Shown here piece after piece: positions 1 through 8,815 of a stretch of 64,000 nt of DNA. The translations under genes were made by a program, and so were the position numbers. A model generated the notes under the pieces. The model did not search any database and had not been told where the DNA came from. It saw only the letters and a list, made by a program, of their open reading frames with translations. The stretch covers positions 372,001 through 436,000 of the forward strand of contig NZ_JAJPDW010000002.1 in NCBI RefSeq assembly GCF_021654035.1, written 5' to 3'. The stretch comes from Microbacterium aurantiacum. GTDB lineage: Bacteria > Actinomycetota > Actinomycetes > Actinomycetales > Microbacteriaceae. The first letter of the stretch is position 1. Each line of letters opens with the position of its first letter.

Positions 1-24
1 GCCCCGGCATCTTTACAGACGGGT

Positions 25-58
25 GTGCGGTCCGCGGTCTCCCCACCGCGGGCCGCAC
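25..58. terminator. GC-rich hairpin, possible terminator of an upstream gene
   Basis: A 14-bp stem (positions 25-38 against 45-58, one G-U pair) closes a 6-nt loop and is followed by a short CTTTCT. No gene end is visible upstream inside the window, so the gene it would terminate lies outside. Confidence 0.45.
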
Positions 59-129
59 CACTTTCTGCGCCCGGCGCGAGAATTCACGCGCCGGAAACAC
101 GATGCCCTCGAGGGGACCCGCGGCGCGGA

Positions 130-141
130 TAGGCTCGGCGG
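130..141 (+). promoter_or_regulatory. leaderless promoter -10 of the VanZ-like gene
   Basis: TAGGCT at 130-135 is followed by exactly six bases and the GTG start at 142. No ribosome binding site is present. The same -10 plus six-base arrangement recurs at seven or more other starts in this window. Confidence 0.55.
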
Positions 142-597
142 GTGCCGCACCGCTCGAGACCCGCCGCCCTCGTGCTCCTGGCCTACGCCGTCGCGCTGGC
201 GGCCATCGCGTTCTGGCCGGTGCCGGTGGACAGCGGGGCGGGCCCGCTCCTGCATGCGATCACGCGGGTGTTCCCCGTGCTGACGTACGACCGGATCGAG
301 TTCGCGGCGAACATCGCCCTCTTCGTCCCGTTCGGCGTGCTCGTCACCCTGCTTGTACGGCAGGCGTGGCTGGTGCTCCCGCTGGGGTTCCTCACGACCC
401 TCATGATCGAGACTGCGCAGGCGCTGCTGCTGGACCGTCGGACGCCGAGCGTCCTCGACCTCGTCGCGAACATGGCCGGGGTGTGCGTCGGCCTGCTCGT
501 CGTGGTCTTCGTCCGCTGGCTCCAGGAGGAGCACCAGATCGCGGCGCCCGTCACGGCGATGCCGCCGCGTCCGCGGGTTCCGGCATCCCGCCGCTGA
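142..597 (+). CDS. VanZ-like membrane protein
   Basis: A 151-aa integral membrane protein with four predicted helices (about residues 7-25, 54-71, 75-92 and 106-127). The NIALFVPFG stretch before helix 2 and the IETAQ motif after helix 3 are typical of the VanZ-like family, whose founder gives low-level teicoplanin resistance; most relatives have no known function. The GTG start is preceded at six bases by TAGGCT, so the mRNA is probably leaderless. It stands alone, ending 27 bp before the convergent LPVTG surface protein. Family assignment is solid; the biological role is not known. Confidence 0.8.
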   Translation: MPHRSRPAALVLLAYAVALAAIAFWPVPVDSGAGPLLHAITRVFPVLTYDRIEFAANIALFVPFGVLVTLLVRQAWLVLPLGFLTTLMIETAQALLLDRRTPSVLDLVANMAGVCVGLLVVVFVRWLQEEHQIAAPVTAMPPRPRVPASRR

Positions 598-624
598 GGG
601 TGCGGGACCGGCAGGGGCCGCGCG

Positions 625-1167
625 TCAGAGGCTGTCGCGGCGGCGGCGCACGACCGCCACGACGCCGAGGGCGGCGCCGGCGACGAGGAGGAGGCCCCCG
701 CCGATCCAGAGACCGGTCATCGTCGCACTGTCGAAGCCGGTCACCGGGAGGCTCCCGTCCGGGTTCGTGACCGAGACCGCGGAGGTGCCGCCGGCCGAGG
801 TCGAGGAGAACGCCGCGATGTTGTAGGTGCCGCGCGCATCGGCGGGGAAGGTGATGCGGACCCCGGCGAGCGAGCCGTCGGCGGTCGAGACGGCGTTTCC
901 GCTCGCGGTGGAGACGGTGCGGATCATCCCGATGACGGCATCCGAAGCGTTCTCTCCCGTGACGGTGATGGTCACCGGTTCGTTCGCGGAGAAGGTGGCG
1001 GGGTCGCACGCGAAGAGCGTCGTGCCCCCCGGAACGGCCGTGGCGGGCGTCGCGGTGCACGACCCCGACGGCGGATAGATGGTCGAGGCGTGGGCTGCGG
1101 CGGGCACGCTCAAAGCCGCGACGGCGGCGATCGTCGTGGCGGCGAAGAACGTGGGGAGTCGTCTCAT
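625..1167 (-). CDS. small sortase-anchored surface protein (LPVTG)
   Basis: A 180-aa secreted protein. Residues 1-28 form a signal peptide (RR, hydrophobic core, AHAS). The mature part is an all-beta, Thr/Ser-rich domain of about 110 residues. The C-terminus has a complete cell wall sorting signal: LPVTG, a hydrophobic helix, then RRRRDSL. It should therefore be attached to peptidoglycan by a class E or A type sortase; no sortase gene is in the window. A TAGACT sequence lies nine bases before the ATG. The ectodomain looks like a single Ig-like fold but I do not recognise a named family, so ligand and role are unknown. Confidence 0.8.
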   Translation of the reverse strand: MRRLPTFFAATTIAAVAALSVPAAAHASTIYPPSGSCTATPATAVPGGTTLFACDPATFSANEPVTITVTGENASDAVIGMIRTVSTASGNAVSTADGSLAGVRITFPADARGTYNIAAFSSTSAGGTSAVSVTNPDGSLPVTGFDSATMTGLWIGGGLLLVAGAALGVVAVVRRRRDSL

Positions 1168-1237
1168 GGCTCGCCAAGTCTAAGCGGCACCTGTGACCGC
1201 CTCGTGTCGGGGGGATGAGAGAACGGTCACGATCGGG

Positions 1238-3031
1238 TCAGGGCGCGGCGCTCCCGCACGCCGCGGTGGGGACCGCCGATGCCGTCACCCCGGGGGTCTG
1301 GACGACCTCCAGCACGGATGCCGACGGCTCGGCGGTGTCGGCCCGGACGGTCGCGGTGGCGCTCTCTCCAGGGGCCAGGTCGACCGAGAACGTGAGGACC
1401 CGGCGGCCGTCGTGGACACCGCCGCCGAAGCCGCTCCCGTCGCTCATCGTCGCATCGGCGAGGGTGAAGCCGGCCGGCAGGTAGAGGTACCCGACGGTGC
1501 GGGCGACGCCCGGCGGCACGCCGAAGCTGCCGCCGCCGGTGATGTAGCCCGGAAGAGTGGCGGCATCCGCCGGAGCGTCGTTGCGGACCGTCACGGTGAG
1601 CTCGGCCTGACCGGTGACCCCGCGCGGGCCCGCCATGCAGGACGTCCAGTCAACGGTGGTGTCGGCGCCGGCGTAGTAGGTCATCTTCGACCCCGTGCCG
1701 TCGTTCAGGTACACCCCGAATCGTGCGACATCGGCATCCGTCCGGGGAAGACCCCCGGCCAGGGTGGTGTCGGCGAGCAGCGTCTGGTCGTCCTCGTGGG
1801 CGCTCCACAGCAGCAGGCGGCGCTCGTCGCCGGCGCGGGCCAGGGCGCTCACGAGGTCGGCGGGGCTGAACCCGCCGGTGGAGAGGGCATCGAAGACGGA
1901 TGCCGCGGCGAGCGCGAAGAAGTCGTCCTGATCGGACGGGTTCTCGTAGCGGAGGTAGACCTCGTTGAGGAGAAGGGGGACGGCGTTCTCGCTCGTGAGG
2001 ACGTCGCCCGTGGGCAGCTCGACTGGTCCGGTCGCCTCGAGGAGGTAGGACAGGGCGACGGGATCCATCGCGATCACGCCGTCGACGACCTGGCCGTCGT
2101 GCCCGCGCGCCCACATCTCCTGCGCCAGCTGTGCGGCGAGGGGGAAGTCGGGGACCTGTGTGACGTTCTGGATCCAGCGCCCGGGACGCTCGCCGTAGAT
2201 GCCCTGCACCTCCGGGCCGAGCGGCAGGACCGAGGTGTCGTAGGTGGGGAAGTCGCCGGAGGACTCCTGCGCGGCCAGCGACATCCGTCCGTCGTCGGTG
2301 GAGAGGAGGGCGACCGCGCCCGGGATCCCCCCGAGGGAGCGCCACTCGGCGTTGTTCTGGAACAGGATCAGGTAGTTCCGCGGGCCGTCGGCGCCGAGCA
2401 TGCCCGGGATGAGTGCGGTGGCCCGGGCGAGGGCACCGGCACCGAGCTGGACCTCGTCGAGGAGGTCGGAGACCTCGTCGACGGCGTCGCGGAGCGGCGC
2501 GAGGAGCGCAGGGCGGTCGAGGCCGTCGAGGGCCGCGGCAGCGTCGCGCACCCCGGCGGCTCCCGCGGCGGCCGGCTCCTCCAGTGCGGTGAACGCGGCG
2601 AGATCGATGCGTCCGTCGACGGGTGCGAGGGAATCCACCGAGAACGACGACGCCACGTCGACCAGCGGTGCGAGGGCGGATCCCGCGACGTCGTCGAGCG
2701 ACGCCGCCACCGTCGAGACGGCGCGCAGCTGCGGGCCGATCCAGGCCACGCCCTCGGCGGCGCGCCACACCGGATCGCTCGTGAGGCGGTGCGCGGCGGC
2801 GGTTTCCGCGGAGATCTCCGCGATCGCGTCGGCGGCGGTCGCGGGATCGGCGAGCGACGCGCGCGCGGCGACCGCAGCGGTCTGAGCGTCACGCAGGTGG
2901 CCGTAGGCGAGGGCGCCGCGGATGCCGATCCACGCCGCAGCCAGGACCGTCAGGCCCACGAGCACGGCCAGGACGATCACGAACACCCGTCCGGCGGTCC
3001 GTGCCGGGCGGGGGAGGGTGGGGGTCGTCAC
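1238..3031 (-). CDS. DUF4012 domain-containing protein
   Basis: A 597-aa protein with one membrane-spanning helix near the N-terminus (about residues 10-33) and a large extracytoplasmic part. The region around NYLILFQNNAEWRSLGGIPG is the hallmark of DUF4012, a family common in polysaccharide gene clusters of actinobacteria. The GTG start lies 20 bp after the stop of the UDP-glucose dehydrogenase gene on the same strand, so the two are probably co-transcribed. This supports, but does not prove, a part in exopolysaccharide or cell wall glycan assembly. The biochemical function of the family is unknown to me. Confidence 0.8.
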   Translation of the reverse strand: MTTPTLPRPARTAGRVFVIVLAVLVGLTVLAAAWIGIRGALAYGHLRDAQTAAVAARASLADPATAADAIAEISAETAAAHRLTSDPVWRAAEGVAWIGPQLRAVSTVAASLDDVAGSALAPLVDVASSFSVDSLAPVDGRIDLAAFTALEEPAAAGAAGVRDAAAALDGLDRPALLAPLRDAVDEVSDLLDEVQLGAGALARATALIPGMLGADGPRNYLILFQNNAEWRSLGGIPGAVALLSTDDGRMSLAAQESSGDFPTYDTSVLPLGPEVQGIYGERPGRWIQNVTQVPDFPLAAQLAQEMWARGHDGQVVDGVIAMDPVALSYLLEATGPVELPTGDVLTSENAVPLLLNEVYLRYENPSDQDDFFALAAASVFDALSTGGFSPADLVSALARAGDERRLLLWSAHEDDQTLLADTTLAGGLPRTDADVARFGVYLNDGTGSKMTYYAGADTTVDWTSCMAGPRGVTGQAELTVTVRNDAPADAATLPGYITGGGSFGVPPGVARTVGYLYLPAGFTLADATMSDGSGFGGGVHDGRRVLTFSVDLAPGESATATVRADTAEPSASVLEVVQTPGVTASAVPTAACGSAAP

Positions 3032-3051
3032 GAGCCCAGCCTACGGAACCG

Positions 3052-4362
3052 TCAGGGGCGGCCCATCCCGGTGTAGGTGAAGCCGGCCGCCCGCCAGGCG
3101 GCGGCATCCAGGCAGTTGCGTCCGTCGACGATGACCCGCTGGGCGACGAGGGACGCCGCGTGCGTGGGGTCGAGCTCGCGCCGGTACTCGTCCCATTCGG
3201 TGACGACGATGACGGCATCCGCGTCGCGCAGCGCCTCGTCGAGGTCGGCGACGTAGGTCAGCTGGGGGTGGATGCGGCGGGCGTTCTCGATCGCCTCGGG
3301 GTCGGTGACGACGACGTTCGCGCCGAGGCCCTTCAGGCGGACGGCGACGTCGAGGGCGGGGGAGTCGCGGATGTCGTCGCTGTGCGGCTTGAAGGCCGCG
3401 CCGAGGACCGCGATCTTCCGCTCGAACACCTGGCCGTCGAGGGCGTTCACGACCAGCTCGACCGCGCGGTCGCGCCGCCGGAGGTTGATCGCGTCGACCT
3501 CGCGGAGGAACGCGATCGACTCACCGCGGCCGAGCTCTTCGGCGCGAGCCGAGAACGCGCGGATGTCCTTGGGGAGGCAGCCGCCGCCGAAGCCGATGCC
3601 GGCGCCGAGGAAGCGGCGTCCGATGCGGGCGTCGTGCCCGATCGCGTCGGCGAGCGTGGTGACGTCGGCGCCGGTGACCTCGGCGATCTCGGCCATGGCG
3701 TTGATGAAGCTGATCTTCGTGGCGAGGAACGCGTTGGCGGCGACTTTCACGAGCTCAGCGGTGGCGAGATCGGTGACGATGAACGGCGTGTTCTTCGCGA
3801 CCGAGGGGTGGTAGACCTCGCGGAGGATGTCGGCGGCGCGCTCGCCGGCGGCGCCCTCGGGGACGCCCGCGACGAGCCGGTCGGGGTCGATGGTGTCCTG
3901 GACGGCCCAGCCCTCGCGGAGGAACTCGGGGTTCCACACCAGGGTCGCGCCCGTCGGGGCGACCTTCTCGGTGAGCGCGGCGGCGGTGCCGACCGGAACC
4001 GTGGACTTGCCCGCGACGATGTCGCCCTCGGCGAGGAAGGGGACGAGCGCGTCGACGGCGGCGTTGACGTAGGTGAGGTCGGCGGCGTAGCCGTCCTTCT
4101 GCTGGGGCGTGCCGACCCCGACGAAGTGCACCGCGGCGCCGCGGGCCTCGGCCATGTCGGTGGTGAAGCGGAGCTTCCCCGACGCGATCCCCTCGGTGAG
4201 GATCTCCTGCAGGCCCGGCTCGAAGAAGGGAGCCTCGCCCTTCGAGAGCGCGGCGATCTTGTGCTCGTCCACGTCGATGCCGACCACGTCGTGGCCGATC
4301 GAGGCCATGGCGGCCGCGTGGACGGCGCCGAGGTAACCGCATCCGATGACGGAAAGTCGCAC
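3052..4362 (-). CDS. ugd: UDP-glucose 6-dehydrogenase
   Basis: A 436-aa enzyme that oxidises UDP-glucose to UDP-glucuronate with two NAD+. The N-terminal Rossmann motif reads VIGCGYLGAVHAAAM; the catalytic cysteine is in GFGGGCLPKD near residue 260; a C-terminal UDP-binding domain follows (AFKPHSDDIRDSPAL). Length matches the UDP-glucose/GDP-mannose dehydrogenase family. The start is GTG at 4362 because AGGAG lies seven bases upstream and the Rossmann motif begins directly after it; the longer open frame upstream has no such support. It heads a two-gene unit with the DUF4012 protein, suggesting supply of glucuronate for an extracellular polysaccharide. Confidence 0.92.
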   Translation of the reverse strand: MRLSVIGCGYLGAVHAAAMASIGHDVVGIDVDEHKIAALSKGEAPFFEPGLQEILTEGIASGKLRFTTDMAEARGAAVHFVGVGTPQQKDGYAADLTYVNAAVDALVPFLAEGDIVAGKSTVPVGTAAALTEKVAPTGATLVWNPEFLREGWAVQDTIDPDRLVAGVPEGAAGERAADILREVYHPSVAKNTPFIVTDLATAELVKVAANAFLATKISFINAMAEIAEVTGADVTTLADAIGHDARIGRRFLGAGIGFGGGCLPKDIRAFSARAEELGRGESIAFLREVDAINLRRRDRAVELVVNALDGQVFERKIAVLGAAFKPHSDDIRDSPALDVAVRLKGLGANVVVTDPEAIENARRIHPQLTYVADLDEALRDADAVIVVTEWDEYRRELDPTHAASLVAQRVIVDGRNCLDAAAWRAAGFTYTGMGRP

Positions 4363-4526
4363 GTGATCTCCTGGGGTGAGGGTGCAGAGGAAGCCCGCGA
4401 GGGCCGGGACAAGCCTTACATCTCTACCAGACCCGCATGACACGGACGTTTCGCCGGCGCCTATCAGCCTCGCGCGCGCGAGGCAAGGGACCGGCGCGTC
4501 CGGTCGTGGGCGTTCAGGCTGGACGC

Positions 4527-5126
4527 ATGGCTCGTTCATCGTTCCCGCTCCGTCGCGCGCTCGCCGTCGGTCTGGCCGCAACCGCCCTCGCACTGACCTC
4601 GTGCTCGCCGCCCGAGCCCGTGGATCCCGTCGGTCCGGCTCCGTCGGCGGAGGGTGCTCCCGCCGAGGACGCCTCGCCCTCGGCATCCGCTCCGGCCGCC
4701 GGGTCGGGGTCCGACGCCGACGTCGTCGCGCAGTACGAGGCGGCGCGCGCCGCGGTCGACCTCGCCGAGCGCACCGCCGGGGGGATGGCCTTCGAGCTGG
4801 ACGACGAGGACGGCGGCAACTGGGAGGTCCGCGTCGCGGTCGAGAGCGAGGAGTTCGAGGTCGTCGTGGATGCCGCCGGCACCGAGGTGCTGCGCAGCGA
4901 GCGCGACGACTCGCTCGACGGAGAGGACGCGGGACGCCTGAATGGTGTGCAGATCAGCCTCTCCGAGGCGATCGGGATCGCCGTATCCGAGTACACCGGC
5001 ACCGCGCGTCTGGACGACGCCGACCTCACGACCGAGGGCGACACCGTGGCGTGGGAGATCGGCTTCGCCGACGACGTGGAGATCTACCTCGACGTCCTCG
5101 ACGGCCGGGTCATCCGCGTCGACTGA
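4527..5126 (+). CDS. PepSY-domain lipoprotein
   Basis: A 199-aa predicted lipoprotein: signal peptide with lipobox LTSC, cysteine at residue 26, then a low-complexity Pro/Ala/Ser linker. Two PepSY-like units follow, seen in WEVRVAVESEEFEVVVDAAG and WEIGFADDVEIYLDVLDGRV. PepSY domains often inhibit peptidases or bind cell wall partners. ATG 4527 is chosen because the signal peptide starts there and CAGGCT lies six bases upstream. It is divergent from the dehydrogenase gene and is followed by repeat element copy 1. Confidence 0.8.
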   Translation: MARSSFPLRRALAVGLAATALALTSCSPPEPVDPVGPAPSAEGAPAEDASPSASAPAAGSGSDADVVAQYEAARAAVDLAERTAGGMAFELDDEDGGNWEVRVAVESEEFEVVVDAAGTEVLRSERDDSLDGEDAGRLNGVQISLSEAIGIAVSEYTGTARLDDADLTTEGDTVAWEIGFADDVEIYLDVLDGRVIRVD

Positions 5127-5160
5127 CGGCCGGCGCCCGGTCGGCGGCGGCCCGCCACCC

Positions 5161-5237
5161 GTCGAAAACGCGGGAGATCCGGATGCTGAGGGCCGATCTG
5201 AGGGCCGCCGGCGTTGGCATTTCCCGCGTTTTTCACG
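5161..5237. repeat. palindromic intergenic element, copy 1
   Basis: Arms AAAACGCGGGAGAT and ATTTCCCGCGTTTT enclose about 43 bp. The element lies between the convergent PepSY lipoprotein gene (stop 5126) and the TetR gene, and its right arm supplies the TGA stop codon of the TetR gene (5233-5235). It belongs to a family of six in the window. Confidence 0.75.
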
Positions 5238-5856
5238 GCGATGTCGTCACAGCGGCCGCTTGCACGGCAGCGATGGCCACGTCGACGGCCAGCGCGAACC
5301 CCGCAGACGCACGCGAGGCGTCGTCCTCACGGGCCGCCGCGGCGAACAGCTCGGGGTTCTCCGCCGGGTCCGCCTGCCACAGCGGCACCGGCGATCCTGC
5401 ATCCACCGCCGAACCGAGGACCACCGCGTCGATCATGGCGGCGAAGGCCATTCGGCGGTCCACCGGGGTGCCGAAGTCACGGAGGATCTCGAACAGCGCC
5501 TCGTAGATCGCCAGGGTGAGGGCGTCCTGCACGGGGGAGGAGACCAGGACGATCACGACCCCGGGGGCGGTCGCGAGGGCCGCGCGCACGTCGCCCATCC
5601 AGGAGCGGAGGCGCTCCTCCGGAGACCGGGTGCCGTCCCGCAGCGCCTGCACGTCGATGCGCGCGTACAGCTCCTCCCGCATCCGATGGATGATCTCCAG
5701 CCGTCCGCCCGGCAGGTGGTGGTAGAGCGAGGAGGGGTTCACCTTCAGTGCCCGCGCGATACCGGGGATCGTGAAGTCGCCCTTCTCCTCGACGAGCGCG
5801 AGCGCCGCGCGGGCGATCGCGCTCGTCGAGAGGATGTTCTGCGAGGGACGGGGCAT
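5233..5856 (-). CDS. TetR family transcriptional regulator
   Basis: A 207-aa regulator. The N-terminal 55 residues form the TetR-type helix-turn-helix (FTIPGIARALKVNPSSLYHHL), followed by a helical ligand-binding domain. It is the last gene of a four-gene minus-strand unit (78-aa protein, permease, dehydrogenase, this gene) and starts 15 bp after the dehydrogenase stop. A natural target is the perfect palindrome at 8736-8756 ahead of the unit, which would make it autoregulated and able to control the divergent nitrilase. Its stop codon lies inside repeat copy 1. The ligand is unknown. Confidence 0.85.
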   Translation of the reverse strand: MPRPSQNILSTSAIARAALALVEEKGDFTIPGIARALKVNPSSLYHHLPGGRLEIIHRMREELYARIDVQALRDGTRSPEERLRSWMGDVRAALATAPGVVIVLVSSPVQDALTLAIYEALFEILRDFGTPVDRRMAFAAMIDAVVLGSAVDAGSPVPLWQADPAENPELFAAAAREDDASRASAGFALAVDVAIAAVQAAAVTTSP

Positions 5857-5871
5857 CCGTTTCCGATCGGA

Positions 5872-6972
5872 TCAGAGAACCAGGACGCTGCGTCCCTTGG
5901 CGCCGGCGCGCATGAGGTCGAAGGCGTCGTTGACGTCGGCGAGCGCGAAGCGGTGGGTTATGAGCCGATCGATGGGGAGTTTCCCGTCGAGATAGAGGCG
6001 CGAGAGCATCGGGAAGTCACGCGCCGGCACCGTTCCGCCGTAGTTGGACCCGAGAAGTGCCTTCCCCTCCTCGGCGAGCGCGAGCGCGTCGATCGGGACC
6101 GGGCGGTCCTGCGGCGGAAGACCGACGATGACGGCGGTTCCGCCGCGCTGGAGGGTGGTGGGCATCAGGGCGATCGTATCGGGACGGCCGATCGCCTCGA
6201 AGGCGAAGTCCGCCCCGTCCGCGACGATCTCGCGCACCCGCTCGGCGAGGTCGGGACCGGAGCGCACCGTGTGCGTCGCTCCGAACTCCTTCGCGAGGGC
6301 GAGGGCGTCGTCATTCACGTCGGCCGCGATGATCGGGCTCGCGCCGGCGAGGGCCAGGCCCATGATGATGCTGAGGCCGACACCTCCGGCCCCGATCACG
6401 ACGGCCGAGCGCCCCGCCTGGACGCGGGCGTCGTTGACGACCGCGCCGACGCCGGTGGCGATGGAGCATCCGATCAGCGCGGCGACGTCGAACGGCACCT
6501 CCGCGGGCACCCGGATCGCGGCCTGCTCGGCGACGACCACCCTTTCGCTCATCGATCCGACGGCGAGATAGGGGTAGACCCGGGCGTCGTCGATCGTCGT
6601 CGGGGTGGAGCCGTCCGGGAGGAGGCACTCTTCCGACCGCGAACCGGTGCACACCCAGGTGCGCCCCTGTCGGCAGCTTGCGCACGTGCCGCACGGGTAG
6701 AACCAGGTCATGATGACGTGGTCGCCGACCGCGAGGGACGTGACGCCCTCGCCGACGGCCTCCACGACACCGGCGCCTTCGTGGCCCATGATCGTCGGGG
6801 TCGGCATCTGCCAGTCGCCGTCGAGGACGTGGCGGTCGGATCCGCAGACACCGGAGGCGCCGATGCGCACGCGCACTTCGCCGCGACCCGGAGCGCGCAG
6901 GGTGACCTCGCGGAGGTCGAGTCGCTCGGATCCGGTGTAGACGGCGGCGGTGGTGGTGAGGACGTCGCTCAT
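5872..6972 (-). CDS. zinc-dependent alcohol dehydrogenase
   Basis: A 366-aa medium-chain dehydrogenase. Catalytic zinc ligands are Cys43 and the GHE motif at 63-65; the structural zinc is held by Cys94, Cys97, Cys100 and Cys108; NAD-binding GAGGVG lies near residue 190. The length and the four structural cysteines fit the class I/III-like family. Its ATG overlaps the stop of the NCS1 permease by four bases (ATGA), so translation is probably coupled. The neighbours suggest oxidation of an alcohol released from an imported nitrogen compound. Substrate cannot be read from the sequence. Confidence 0.88.
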   Translation of the reverse strand: MSDVLTTTAAVYTGSERLDLREVTLRAPGRGEVRVRIGASGVCGSDRHVLDGDWQMPTPTIMGHEGAGVVEAVGEGVTSLAVGDHVIMTWFYPCGTCASCRQGRTWVCTGSRSEECLLPDGSTPTTIDDARVYPYLAVGSMSERVVVAEQAAIRVPAEVPFDVAALIGCSIATGVGAVVNDARVQAGRSAVVIGAGGVGLSIIMGLALAGASPIIAADVNDDALALAKEFGATHTVRSGPDLAERVREIVADGADFAFEAIGRPDTIALMPTTLQRGGTAVIVGLPPQDRPVPIDALALAEEGKALLGSNYGGTVPARDFPMLSRLYLDGKLPIDRLITHRFALADVNDAFDLMRAGAKGRSVLVL

Positions 6973-8453
6973 CGGGTGATCTCCAGAGGGCGGGTGCGGT
7001 AGAACGCCGCGGTGAGGGCGAGGTAGGCCACCGCCGCGACGACGGCGGCGGGAACGGATGCCGTGATCACGAGGAAGGCCGGCTGCGTTTCGAGCGTGAT
7101 CGGGTTGTACAGCCACAGGTAGAAGATCGCGCCGAGGAGCAGGGAGATCATCCCGGCCCAGTTCACTCCGCCTCGGAACGCGTACAGCGTGCCGCGCTGA
7201 CCGAGGTGGATCTCGCGCAGGTCGATCCGCTGCTTCCGCAGGAAGAAGTAGTCGGCGAGGGCGACACCGCAGACGGATGCGAGGAAGGCGCCGGACAGCG
7301 TGACGAAGACGATGAACTGCTCGTACATGAACTGCGGGAAGAACGTCATGATCGCCGGCAGGACGAAGAACGCCGCGGTCAGCACCTTCCAGGGGACGCG
7401 CGCCAGAAGCCTCCCCGACGACTGACGGATCGCCAGGATCGTCGAGTAGACGATCGACGACATCGAGGTGATGTTGGCGAAGGCGATGAAGATGAGCACC
7501 GCCACGCCCAGCACGGCGCCGCCGAAGGGCACCATCCAGACGGTCGGGTCGGAGTCTCCGAGGGTGAGTGCCGCGGCCATCCCGACGATCTGCGCGACGA
7601 GCGTGGCGATGAGGAGACCGCCGTAGGCCGGCCACACGGCCGCCTTGCGCGTGCGCGTCATGCGCGCGAGCGACCCCATCACCGGGTACCAGGAGACGCC
7701 GACGCCGGCGTTGAACTCGACCGCGATCATGAAGTTCAGCACGTCGTTGTCGAAGGGGGCGAGCGGGGCTGCGGTGAAGAGGGTGCCCCACGAGGTGTTG
7801 ATGACGAGGAACACCATCATGATGACGGTGATCACGGCGAGACCCGGGGCGATGTAGGCGTTGAAGCGCCCGATCGTCACCGGCCCGCGCGAGAGCACCC
7901 ACCAGGCGAGGAGGATCGCGACGAGCCCACCGGCGGTGACGAGAGGACCGTACTGGTCCAGTTCGGCGCCGGTGAGGGTCGCGGCGACCTGGCTGGTGGC
8001 GCGACCGGCCATGACGGCGAGGAGCGAGGACCAGCCCATCTCGGTGATCAGGATGACGGTGAAGACGAGGATGCCGACACCCACCACCCCGAAGGCGCCG
8101 CGGAGGAGGGTGTACTGCTCGGACCCCCAGCGCTGAGAGGCGACGACGGAGGCGAGCACCATGATGCACAGGCCGATCGCGTTGCCGATGAGCATCGCGG
8201 CGATGCCGGCCTGGAAGCCGACGAGGAGGGCCGTGGACCCGCCGACCAGGAAGGCCCAGGTCGCGATCGCGAGCGCGGTGTTCACCCACGTGAAGTCGAG
8301 CGCGCTCCAGGTGCGTTCCTTCTTCAGCAGCGGGAACGTGCCGAAGACGTGCTCGCTGGAGAGCATCGGGTCGGCGAGGGGTGCGCGGTCTCGGGCGGCC
8401 GAGCGGCGGGCGGCGGCGCGGGAGCTCGTCGCCTTCGCATCGCGCGCGCTCAC
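6969..8453 (-). CDS. NCS1-type purine/cytosine permease family transporter
   Basis: A 494-aa inner-membrane transporter with about twelve helices. The start of the membrane domain (NTALAIATWAFLVGGSTALLV), GAFGVVGVGI and the long hydrophobic pattern fit the nucleobase:cation symporter-1 family, which imports purines, pyrimidines, allantoin or hydantoins. GTG start at 8453 overlaps the upstream 78-aa gene by four bases and the ATG of the dehydrogenase overlaps its stop. With the divergent nitrilase this points to uptake and breakdown of a nitrogen-containing ring or amide. Exact substrate unknown. Confidence 0.85.
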   Translation of the reverse strand: MSARDAKATSSRAAARRSAARDRAPLADPMLSSEHVFGTFPLLKKERTWSALDFTWVNTALAIATWAFLVGGSTALLVGFQAGIAAMLIGNAIGLCIMVLASVVASQRWGSEQYTLLRGAFGVVGVGILVFTVILITEMGWSSLLAVMAGRATSQVAATLTGAELDQYGPLVTAGGLVAILLAWWVLSRGPVTIGRFNAYIAPGLAVITVIMMVFLVINTSWGTLFTAAPLAPFDNDVLNFMIAVEFNAGVGVSWYPVMGSLARMTRTRKAAVWPAYGGLLIATLVAQIVGMAAALTLGDSDPTVWMVPFGGAVLGVAVLIFIAFANITSMSSIVYSTILAIRQSSGRLLARVPWKVLTAAFFVLPAIMTFFPQFMYEQFIVFVTLSGAFLASVCGVALADYFFLRKQRIDLREIHLGQRGTLYAFRGGVNWAGMISLLLGAIFYLWLYNPITLETQPAFLVITASVPAAVVAAVAYLALTAAFYRTRPLEITR

Positions 8454-8686
8454 AGGATCACCATCACAGCGCCGATGGCGACGGCGGCCACGGTCACGCC
8501 GACGTAGACGGCCAGCTCGGCTCCGGTGAGGGGGAGGCGCGAGGAGTCGTCCTTCTCCTCGGATTCGATGACCGCGATGCGTCGTTCGAGCTCCGACGCG
8601 ACGGCGGGCTCGGTGCCTCCGGCGATCATGGCGCGTTCGAACTCGACGCCGGTGGTGCCGGCGGCGGCACGTCTCTGTGTCGACAT
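8450..8686 (-). CDS. small membrane protein upstream of NCS1 permease
   Basis: A 78-aa protein: a charged N-terminal 50 residues, then one transmembrane helix at about 55-76 (ELAVYVGVTVAAVAIGAVMV). AGAGGA lies at good distance before its ATG, and its stop overlaps the GTG of the permease. It heads the operon. By position it may be an accessory subunit of the transporter, but I recognise no named family. Confidence 0.7.
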   Translation of the reverse strand: MSTQRRAAAGTTGVEFERAMIAGGTEPAVASELERRIAVIESEEKDDSSRLPLTGAELAVYVGVTVAAVAIGAVMVIL

Positions 8687-8735
8687 GGGGATCCTCTGTT
8701 CGGGTGAGGTGGACGGATGTGGAGAGCGGGGGGCT

Positions 8736-8756
8736 AAACCAAATCCGTTTTGGTTT
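8736..8756. promoter_or_regulatory. perfect palindromic operator between divergent units
   Basis: AAACCAAA and TTTGGTTT, a perfect 8-bp inverted repeat with a 5-bp centre, lie in the 129-bp gap between the divergent 78-aa gene and the nitrilase gene. Its A/T-rich arms stand out against the high-GC background. Most likely the binding site of the TetR protein encoded at the end of the unit. Confidence 0.65.
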
Positions 8757-8815
8757 GTGACATCATGGCGGCGTCAGGACGCGGGTGTCAACGATGATTG
8801 CGTCAGGAGGACGAA

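Noticed and set aside
1193-3076. Long plus-strand open frame of more than 600 codons
   Set aside because: It is antisense to the DUF4012 gene; such shadows are normal at 70% GC. Its composition (Gly/Arg/Glu rich) shows no protein-like pattern.
5161-5237. Copy 1 of the repeat simply as an ordinary rho-independent terminator
   Set aside because: The loop would be over 40 nt and the same sequence recurs at five other places, which a gene-specific terminator would not do; a termination role for the family remains possible.
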